Of a stretch of DNA of 64,000 bases, positions 57,517-64,000 are shown piece by piece. The notes below the pieces were generated by a model. The model worked only from the letters and a program-made list of their open reading frames with translations, made no database searches and was not told the DNA's origin. A program made the translations under genes and the position numbers. Each line of letters begins with the position of its first letter. Position 1 is the stretch's first letter. The stretch comes from Symploca sp. SIO1C2 (GTDB lineage: Bacteria; Cyanobacteriota; Cyanobacteriia; Cyanobacteriales; Coleofasciculaceae), in the NCBI GenBank assembly GCA_010672925.1, contig JAAHFP010000006.1:177503-241502 (forward strand), in the 5' to 3' direction.

Positions 57517-59097
57517 ATGCTAAGTGACATCAAAGAAGTTGCCACCATACTCTACGAACTAAGCGATCGCTTCCAGCAGGCTCAAGAAGAACAAAGTCAA
57601 AACATTGCCTATTTTTTTGAACAAATTGAGCGATGCCTTCTCAAGAGTGTAAAGGTTCTCAACAATCGACAACAACCCATTAATGAATGGGGTGAGCTTG
57701 CAGTTTATGCTGATAATTTACCTCAAATTTTGGGTAATGAGATAGGTGACAAAGAAGCCAATAGACTATCCAAAAAGCTGAAGAAAACTGCCAAAAATGT
57801 TCCACAAGTTGGCAGTGATATTTCTGAAATAAAAAGTCTTGCTGGTCAGTTTAAGGGACTCGCATTTATCGCTAAAGCGAATCTTAACAATCTAGCTAAG
57901 TCTAAAAGTCAACCTACTCGCAGAGGTTTTCTTCGTTATGTGCCTACGGTAATTGGTACAGCGGGAGGTACAGTAGCTGGTTTTACTATTGGTAAAAGTC
58001 TCCCATTCACTTGGAATATGACTACATTTTTAAGAAAGGAGTTAGAAGGGAAATCAATACTCTATAAGGCTCCAAAAAAAGTTTGTGATTTAGTTGAATC
58101 TATGAGTGATGGTCAGTTTAAAATTAACTTGAATAGAGAAGGAGGAACAACGGAAATTTTAGAAGCAGTTAGTAATGGCACAATAGACTGTAGCTACAGT
58201 GGAATTTATTACGATAAAGATGAATACAAAGCTCTTTATTTTGGTAGTGCAATTCCATTTGGTCTAAGTCCAGAAGAACAAAATGCTTGGCTTTTTTATA
58301 AAGGAGAAGGAAATAACGATCCAGATTCCCTAACTTATATGCAAAAAGTCTATGAACGTTTAGGTTTAAACGTTATAGCTTTTCCCGCAGGAGGTACAGG
58401 TGGACAAATGGGGGGTTGGTTTAAGAGAGAAGTCAATTCACCGGGAGATTTTAATGGGCGAAAAATGCGCATTATTGGATTTGGAGAAGATATTTTACAA
58501 AATAGTGAATTTAAGCTTGATCAGCCTCTAGATAGCGCTTCGGAGCCAGATAAGTCAGCAGATAAAATCAAGGAAAATCTTGAGAATGGAACATTTGAGG
58601 CAGCAGAGTGGATTGGTCCTCACGATGATATGCAACTAGGACTACACGAAGCAAGAGACATAAAATTCTATTACTATCCTGGTTGGTGGGAGCCTAGCAC
58701 TACATTTGACGTACAAGTTAATAAAGATCGTTGGGAAAGACTAGATAAGAAATATCAAGATATATTTAAGGCGGCTTGCTACCAAACTCATTTAGAAATA
58801 TTGGCTGAATATAATGAAAAGAATAGTAAAGCTCTTCAAAAATTAAAAATAAATTATCCTAATATTGAAATTCTACGTTTTACACCAGAAATTATGGATG
58901 CGGCAAAAACAGCAACTGACAATTATCTTGAAAAATGGGGACAAGGTAGAGAGTCATATCATAAGGTTTTTAGAGATGTTTATCGTGACTGGAATAAATT
59001 TAAAGAGGATATCAGAGAATGGTCTAATTACTCTAATTACACTCAAATTTATCAATTTATTTCTGAATTCCGTTCCGACATTTGTCAAGAAAAATAG
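57517..59097 (+). CDS. TRAP-type substrate-binding domain fused to a cytoplasmic helical domain via a Tat-like anchor
   Basis: 526 residues. Residues 1-~130: charged, helical, no membrane segment (FFEQIERCLLKSVKVL, ELAVYADNLPQILGNEIG), unknown family. Residues 134-160: RRGFLRYVPTVIGTAGGTVAGF, a twin-arginine-like motif and hydrophobic segment, but internal rather than N-terminal. Residues ~175-500: DctP-type TRAP binding protein (ELVESMSDGQFKI-like start, GWFKREVNSPGDFNGRKMR, AAEWIGPHDD, YYYPGWWEPS). No TRAP permease genes are nearby. The likely topology is cytoplasmic N domain, one anchor, periplasmic ligand-binding domain: a sensor rather than a transporter. It lies 207 bp upstream of the ATPase/nSTAND cassette on the same strand. 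Confidence 0.8.
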   Translation: MLSDIKEVATILYELSDRFQQAQEEQSQNIAYFFEQIERCLLKSVKVLNNRQQPINEWGELAVYADNLPQILGNEIGDKEANRLSKKLKKTAKNVPQVGSDISEIKSLAGQFKGLAFIAKANLNNLAKSKSQPTRRGFLRYVPTVIGTAGGTVAGFTIGKSLPFTWNMTTFLRKELEGKSILYKAPKKVCDLVESMSDGQFKINLNREGGTTEILEAVSNGTIDCSYSGIYYDKDEYKALYFGSAIPFGLSPEEQNAWLFYKGEGNNDPDSLTYMQKVYERLGLNVIAFPAGGTGGQMGGWFKREVNSPGDFNGRKMRIIGFGEDILQNSEFKLDQPLDSASEPDKSADKIKENLENGTFEAAEWIGPHDDMQLGLHEARDIKFYYYPGWWEPSTTFDVQVNKDRWERLDKKYQDIFKAACYQTHLEILAEYNEKNSKALQKLKINYPNIEILRFTPEIMDAAKTATDNYLEKWGQGRESYHKVFRDVYRDWNKFKEDIREWSNYSNYTQIYQFISEFRSDICQEK

Positions 59098-59304
59098 GCA
59101 AAATCGTTACTTGCTATGCCATGATGGAATAGGAGCAAGCCGCGATCGCTGTTATGGCATGGCTAAATCATCGACAGATTCCTGGTAAAATACTAAAGTT
59201 AAGGCAAAACTTCAGCACCACTACTTCCCCTCTACAGAAAATTAACTCATATAGACGGAAATGTTCATCCTTGTCATTAGTCAAGCAATCTACCGGTAAT
59301 TAGC

Positions 59305-60612
59305 ATGACGCTAGATGTACGTACATTTTTTCAAGCAACCAACCCCAGCCGGACTCTGGCGGTGGAGAATGAGGATGACCTAAAATATTACATTGATTTT
59401 TCATCAGTACGAGGGGGTAATCTGATTGAAGAGCTCAAGGATAATATTACCTTTTTCTGTCCTGATGAGCCTACCTGTGAGCTATTTACCGGACATATTG
59501 GCTGTGGCAAGTCTACCGAGTTACGCCGGTTGGAAGCAGAGTTAAAGCAAGAAGGCTTCCATGTGGTGTATTTCGAGTCCTCTCAAGACTTGGAAATGAT
59601 GGATGTGGATGTTGGTGATATTTTATTAGCGATTGCTCGTCGGGTGAGTGAAAGTTTGCAAGAGGTTAACATCAGTCTCCAACCAGGGTACTTCAAAAAT
59701 CTCTTCAATGAAGTGACAGATTTTTTGCAGACGCCAGTGTCTATGTCTGATGTGAGTTTATCGGTGGGGATTGCCTCAATTACGACTCAAATTCAAGGTA
59801 GCCCTAATACCAGGGATAAGTTGAGGGGATATCTCGAACCCCGCACCAAAGGACTCATTGAAGCAATTAACCAAGAAATTATGGCAACTGCCATCCAGAG
59901 ACTGAAGCGGCAAGGGAAAAAAGGACTAGTAGTAATTATTGATAATCTCGATCGTTTAGAGAGTTCCCAGAAGCCTTGGGGACGTCCTCAACCAGAATAC
60001 CTCTTTGTGGACAGGGGGGAACAGTTACGGCAACTGAATTGCCATGTGATCTATACTATGCCCTTAGCGTTAATGTTCTCCAATGACTTAGGGGGACTCA
60101 CTAGTCGCTTTGGAGTAGACCCCAAAGTATTACCAATGGTACCTGTGCGGTTGCGTAATGGTGAGTTAGGGGAAGAAGGAATGGCGCTGATGCAACAGAT
60201 GGCTCTAGCGAGAGCTTTTCCTAATCTAGCACCAGAGGAACGTCTTAATCGTATTAATGAGGTTTTTGATCAACCAGAAACTTTAGATCGACTATGCCAG
60301 ATAAGTGGTGGTCATGTCAGAGAATTCTTGAGATTACTCAATGACTGGATTAAAAAAGACCGCCAATTACCTCTTTCCCGTGAGGGGTTAGAAACGGTGA
60401 TTAAAGCTCGTCGTAATCAAGTATCCTTAGCAATTACTGATGATGAGTGGGATTTGTTACGTCAGGTACAAGAGAGCAAACAGACTAGAGGGGATCAAGA
60501 ATACCAAGTGTTGATCCGCAGTATGTTTGTTTATGAGTATCGGGATAGTGAGGGTTCATGGTTTGAAATTAATCCCATTTTGGCGGAATCTGGGAAATTG
60601 AGTGGGGGTTAG
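59305..60612 (+). CDS. P-loop ATPase, cassette partner of nSTAND protein (copy 2)
   Basis: 435 residues, clearly homologous to 9797-11113 along its length (about two thirds identical by eye over the N-terminal half). YYIDFSSVRGG, Walker A FTGHIGCGKST near 64, YFESSQDLEM, Walker B LVVIIDNLDRLE near 208, and ISGGHVREFLRLL. Followed by the second nSTAND-WD40 gene. Here the two genes are 236 bp apart because tandem repeats lie between them, whereas copy 1 has a 22-bp overlap. Confidence 0.87.
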   Translation: MTLDVRTFFQATNPSRTLAVENEDDLKYYIDFSSVRGGNLIEELKDNITFFCPDEPTCELFTGHIGCGKSTELRRLEAELKQEGFHVVYFESSQDLEMMDVDVGDILLAIARRVSESLQEVNISLQPGYFKNLFNEVTDFLQTPVSMSDVSLSVGIASITTQIQGSPNTRDKLRGYLEPRTKGLIEAINQEIMATAIQRLKRQGKKGLVVIIDNLDRLESSQKPWGRPQPEYLFVDRGEQLRQLNCHVIYTMPLALMFSNDLGGLTSRFGVDPKVLPMVPVRLRNGELGEEGMALMQQMALARAFPNLAPEERLNRINEVFDQPETLDRLCQISGGHVREFLRLLNDWIKKDRQLPLSREGLETVIKARRNQVSLAITDDEWDLLRQVQESKQTRGDQEYQVLIRSMFVYEYRDSEGSWFEINPILAESGKLSGG

Positions 60613-60719
60613 GTGGTAGGTGGTAGGTGGTAGGTGGTAGGTGGTAGGTGGTAGGTGGTAGGTGGTAGGTGGTAGGTGTTAGGTGGTAGGTGGTAGGTGG
60701 TAGGTGGTAGGTGGTAGGT
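60606..60719. repeat. GGTAGGT heptamer array, about 16 units
   Basis: Continuous GTTAGGT/GGTAGGT heptamers starting over the ATPase stop codon and separating it from the nSTAND gene. Followed by ACAAATG-type repeats (60768-60810). The same units are at 20372 and, complemented, at 56230. Confidence 0.95.
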
Positions 60720-60848
60720 AAATTATCTTGCCTGATTATTCATGATTCCCAAGCGAGATCATTCCGTGACAAATGACAAAGAACAAATGACAAATAACAA
60801 ATAACAAAGAAAGATTGTTGGCAGGGCTTAACCGGATAGAATGACCAT

Positions 60849-61871
60849 ATGACTCAAGCTATCAATAACCACCGGAATAGTCTAGAGGAATTAGCCTGTG
60901 CCATTGATTGGTCTGAGGGTGAGTTTAGCTTTATTTTGGCTCTTTGCAATTCTACTAGTTTGCAACAACAGATAATCTTGAGTCTGGAAACAGCTTGTTC
61001 CCTCAAGATCCAGCAAATGGTTTTGGATCAGTCTGTTGGTACACTGTTTCAAACTATCCAAAGCGAAATAAGTCAAGCACCACCCCAGGCGTTAATGGTA
61101 GTTGGTTTGGAGTCAGTCAATAACCTGGAGAAATTGCTGGTAGGTGCTAACCAGATTAGAGAAGAGTTTCGTGAACATTATCCCTTCCCCTTAGTTGTTT
61201 GGGTTACGGATCAGGTACTATCCAAGTTTATTCGGTTAGCGCCAGATTTCTACAGTTGGGCTACTACTGTACATTTTGCGATCGCAACGGAGGATTTGAT
61301 TCATTTTATCCAGCAAACAGCAGAGCAAATTATTACTCAAATTCTCAAAGATGGTGCTACTAGATTCCTGGACAATACAGCACTCAATCGGGAAATTGGT
61401 CACTCACGCCGTACAGAAATCGAGTCAGCCTACAAGGAATTAGCCAGTCGTGGTATTCGCTTAGACCCTGAATTAGAAGCTAATCTAGAATTTATTTTAG
61501 GTCGCACTGCTGACTGTTGCTCAGATTTACCTCGGCACCATTATGAGCGTAGTTTAGCTATTTGGGAAGAGGATATCAATTCAAAATTCAAAATTCAAAA
61601 TTCAAAGTTATCAATCCCCAATCCCCAATTCCCGATTCCCAATTCCCAGACAACAAAGGACAATTCTCAATTCTCAATTCTCAATTCTCAATTCTCAATT
61701 CTCAATTCTCAATTCTCAATTCTCTCGGATGTCTCCTTTACTGCTTGGGAACATGGTGGCGTAATTATGCCATGCAAAATCGGGCTGAGTATCTATCAGC
61801 TTGTGAGCGTGCCAAAGCTTATTTTGGAGAATGTATCGAGGTATTTGAGCAGGGTCCACAACCAGAGTTAG
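60849..61871 (+). CDS. nSTAND-WD40 protein copy 2, 5' reading frame
   Basis: Residues 1-~245 match the N-terminal domain of the 1722-residue protein of copy 1: DWSEGEFSFILALCNSTSLQQ (again no Walker A), ALMVVGLESVNNLEKLL, REEFREHYPFPLVVWVTDQV, then RTEIESAYKELASRGIR and HYERSLAIWEED. It then runs into heptamer repeats and ends out of frame at 61871. The rest of the gene is in another frame from 61553 onward. Either a frameshifted gene or the off state of a phase-variable one. Confidence 0.8.
   Translation: MTQAINNHRNSLEELACAIDWSEGEFSFILALCNSTSLQQQIILSLETACSLKIQQMVLDQSVGTLFQTIQSEISQAPPQALMVVGLESVNNLEKLLVGANQIREEFREHYPFPLVVWVTDQVLSKFIRLAPDFYSWATTVHFAIATEDLIHFIQQTAEQIITQILKDGATRFLDNTALNREIGHSRRTEIESAYKELASRGIRLDPELEANLEFILGRTADCCSDLPRHHYERSLAIWEEDINSKFKIQNSKLSIPNPQFPIPNSQTTKDNSQFSILNSQFSILNSQFSILSDVSFTAWEHGGVIMPCKIGLSIYQLVSVPKLILENVSRYLSRVHNQS
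61580..61723. repeat. Heptamer tracts at the frame break
   Basis: TCAAAAT units (61580-61606), AATCCCC/AATTCCC units (61613-61650), then nine perfect CAATTCT units (61661-61723). A 7-bp unit with no stop in any frame lets both frames read through, so copy number sets the downstream frame. Confidence 0.95.
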
Positions 61872-64000
61872 TTGCCAAATTTATCAATGCTTTGGGGGAC
61901 ATTTTAGAGAGGTTGCAACATTGGGAGGAGTTGGAAGTAGTAGGGAAAAAAGCTTTAGCACTGCATCAAACTTATGCTAATCCTTTTAGGCAAGCTAGAG
62001 CTTACGGTTTTCTAGCAGAGGTAGCCTTGGCTAAGTCAGTTTGGTCTGAAGCAGAGGATTTCGCTCAGGCAGCCCTTGCCATTTCTGATAGTACCATAAT
62101 TGATGCCTTGCTTCCAGCTTCATCAGAGATTAACTCTAGTTTAGAATGGGTGCGTTGGTTCAATCAGAGTTCCTATTTATTTGCTTTAGCTAGAGCCCAA
62201 AAGGGTTTGGTAAAGAGTAACGAAAGTCGCAAAAATCTGGAAACTGCTCTCCATAAAACTTACCCCCATTTTGAGCCAGAACTTTATCTGGGCATTTTGA
62301 AAGAATTACGAGCTTGCTACTTCCAGCAAGGTCAATATTTAACTGCCTTTGAGTTTAAGCAAAAGCAGCGTTCTATTGAACAACAGTTTGGTTTTCAAGC
62401 CTTTATTGGTGCTGGTCGTTTGCAACCTAGTCAACAGGTTACCAATTTGATACCAACCGATGCCAAACCAGCGGGAAACATTGCCCCAGAAATTGCTGCT
62501 TCTGGCAGACAACAAGATATCAAACGCTTGGTAGAGCGTATCGGTCGCCCGGATTATAAACTGACGGTAATCTACGGACAGTCAGGGGTGGGGAAAAGTT
62601 CGATTGTCCAAGCGGGGTTAATACCAGCCTTAAAAAAACAAACTATTGGCACTCGTGATGTAGTACCGATTGGACTGCAAGTTTATACTCACTGGTTGAC
62701 AGAACTAGCTAAAGCGGTGAGCGGCTCTTTAGCAGAAGTGGGTAATTTAACAGTAGATGCTGCTACCCTGAGTTCTACTACAGCGATTATCGAACAGTTA
62801 CGGAAAAACTATAAAAACAACCTCCTGACTGTCCTGATTTTTGACCAATTTGAAGAATTTTTCTTCGTTTGTCAAGACCCAACACAAAGATTAGACTTAT
62901 ATGACTTTTTGAGACAATGTTTCAATATTCCCTATCTGAAAATAATTTTTTCCCTACGAGAAGACTATTTACATTATCTACTAGACTTTGACCGTCTTAC
63001 TAATTTAGATATTATTAATAATAACATCTTAGATAAGCATATTATCTATTACCTCGGTAATTTTTCGACCGCTGAAGCCCAATCAGTCGTTGAAAGCTTA
63101 ACTAAAAAAACTCAATTTTCCTTAGAACCAGCTCTGATTGAGCAATTAGTACAAGACTTAGCAGGAGAGTTGGGGGAAGTACGCCCGATTGAGCTACAAG
63201 TGGTAGGGGCACAGCTACAAGCAGAAAAAATCACAACCCTGGCACAGTATCAGGAGTACGGCACTAAAGAAGAATTGGTTAAGGGATATTTAACCCAAGT
63301 AATCAAAGACTGTGGGCCAGAAAATGAAGAATTTGCTCGGCTGCTGTTGTACTTACTCACTGATGAACAAAACACCCGTCCCTTGAAAACTCGTGCTGAT
63401 TTAACCAGAGATTTGCAACTGTTAAAAGGAAATTTAGGAGCAGTATCTGATCAATTAGATTTAGTACTCAAGATTTTTGTCGCTTCCGGATTAGTATTTC
63501 TAGTACCAGAAACTCAGGGTGACCGCTATCAGCTAGTACACGACTATTTAGTGACTTTTGTCCGTCAACAAAAAACTGCTGAGTTGATCGAAGAATTGCA
63601 AGAAGCAGAAAAGCAACGCAAACTTAGTGAAGCTCAACGTCGGCTAAGTGAACAAAAGCTGAATCGCTTTCTTAAGCGAGCCTTACTTGCTTCCGTCGCT
63701 GCGGTAGGGATAATGACAGTCCTCGCCCTTGCCTCAGTAGAGTTGGCTTTGCAATGGCGAGAAGAAGTTGATTTAGCCAGTCAAGCAAGAAGAAAAGCAC
63801 AAAATGTTCAAGAAGATCAAATTAGAGCTTTAAGTCGCTTTTCAGATACCCTGAGAGACAATTCAGCTCAGGAATTTGATGCTCTTGTTGAAGCCATTAG
63901 AGCCGGTAAGCAATTAAAAGAACATCGAGCCCAGCCAGTAGTTAGGAGTCAGGTGATAGCGGCGTTGCGTAGTGCAGTTTATGATGTTAGAGAGCGCAAT
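61772..64000 (+). CDS. nSTAND-WD40 protein copy 2, 3' reading frame (runs off window)
   Basis: Open from 61553 to the end of the window; the first ATG is at 61772. It continues the copy 1 homology: TPR-like helices (ALALHQTYANP, GFLAEVALAKSVW), nSTAND P-loop YGQSGVGKSSIVQAGL near 62577, Walker B LLTVLIFDQFEEFFF, LVHDYLVTFVRQQ, a coiled coil, one hydrophobic segment (ALLASVAAVGIMTVLALASV, 63685-63745) and the stretch AVYDVRERN that in copy 1 immediately precedes the WD40 repeats. The WD40 part would lie beyond 64000. It has no good ribosome site of its own, so it needs the upstream frame. Confidence 0.82.
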   Translation, partial: MQNRAEYLSACERAKAYFGECIEVFEQGPQPELVAKFINALGDILERLQHWEELEVVGKKALALHQTYANPFRQARAYGFLAEVALAKSVWSEAEDFAQAALAISDSTIIDALLPASSEINSSLEWVRWFNQSSYLFALARAQKGLVKSNESRKNLETALHKTYPHFEPELYLGILKELRACYFQQGQYLTAFEFKQKQRSIEQQFGFQAFIGAGRLQPSQQVTNLIPTDAKPAGNIAPEIAASGRQQDIKRLVERIGRPDYKLTVIYGQSGVGKSSIVQAGLIPALKKQTIGTRDVVPIGLQVYTHWLTELAKAVSGSLAEVGNLTVDAATLSSTTAIIEQLRKNYKNNLLTVLIFDQFEEFFFVCQDPTQRLDLYDFLRQCFNIPYLKIIFSLREDYLHYLLDFDRLTNLDIINNNILDKHIIYYLGNFSTAEAQSVVESLTKKTQFSLEPALIEQLVQDLAGELGEVRPIELQVVGAQLQAEKITTLAQYQEYGTKEELVKGYLTQVIKDCGPENEEFARLLLYLLTDEQNTRPLKTRADLTRDLQLLKGNLGAVSDQLDLVLKIFVASGLVFLVPETQGDRYQLVHDYLVTFVRQQKTAELIEELQEAEKQRKLSEAQRRLSEQKLNRFLKRALLASVAAVGIMTVLALASVELALQWREEVDLASQARRKAQNVQEDQIRALSRFSDTLRDNSAQEFDALVEAIRAGKQLKEHRAQPVVRSQVIAALRSAVYDVRERN

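Overview
The window looks like a chromosomal segment of a filamentous cyanobacterium. It carries genes restricted to, or typical of, that phylum: psbH, a ChlH-type chelatase subunit, adjacent cyanophycinase and cyanophycin synthetase, an NdbB-type NADH dehydrogenase, a DUF1823 protein, and giant WD40/TPR STAND NTPases. HIP1 octamers (GCGATCGC) are frequent. Intergenic DNA is loaded with short tandem heptamer/octamer repeats and palindromes of the kind seen in large, repeat-rich filamentous genomes. The genus cannot be fixed from this sequence alone.

Layout. 0-4.6 kb: ABC exporter, tRNA-Arg, moaC, DUF58 protein. 4.6-11.5 kb (minus): a two-gene cassette of a P-loop ATPase and an nSTAND/14xWD40 protein. 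11.6-20.3 kb: membrane glycosyltransferase, cphBA (cyanophycin turnover), trmD, ndbB. 20.5-27.1 kb (plus): DUF1823, then a conflict-type locus of EAD-trypsin protease, double-EAD adaptor and STAND-TPR NTPase ending in a cold-shock-like domain. 27.3-32.6 kb: toxin-antitoxin-like pairs (DUF5615/DUF433; truncated DUF3368/UPF0175), an HD hydrolase, two glycosyltransferases and a Cys-rich secreted protein. 32.8-42 kb: ChlH paralog, a small gene pair, hydantoinase/oxoprolinase halves. 42-56 kb: mostly housekeeping genes (hydrolases, TMEM175-like channel, pabC, GT2, tatA, psbH, SDR-CIA30, dusA, exbD, FHA-PBP), with a REP/RAYT transposase and a HEPN/MNT pair among them. 56.3-64 kb (plus): CPBP protease, an unusual TRAP-binding-protein fusion, then a second copy of the ATPase + nSTAND-WD40 cassette that runs off the end.

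Main themes. (1) The same ATPase/nSTAND cassette occurs at both ends in inverted orientation. The copy at 59-64 kb is split between two reading frames exactly at a tract of nine perfect heptamers, so gain of one unit or loss of two would restore it: a candidate phase-variable switch. (2) The EAD-protease/EAD-EAD/STAND locus has the parts of a prokaryotic NLR-like immunity or programmed-death module, with ten near-identical 120-bp TPR units that could vary rapidly. (3) Intergenic-type repeats have entered at least five coding sequences (nSTAND, glycosyltransferase, ChlH twice, HyuB, and the broken nSTAND copy). (4) Non-autonomous elements are visible: an IS200/IS605-like pair, a roughly 125-bp family with ATATCAAGTTCGG-type ends, and GTAG-headed REPs next to a RAYT transposase.
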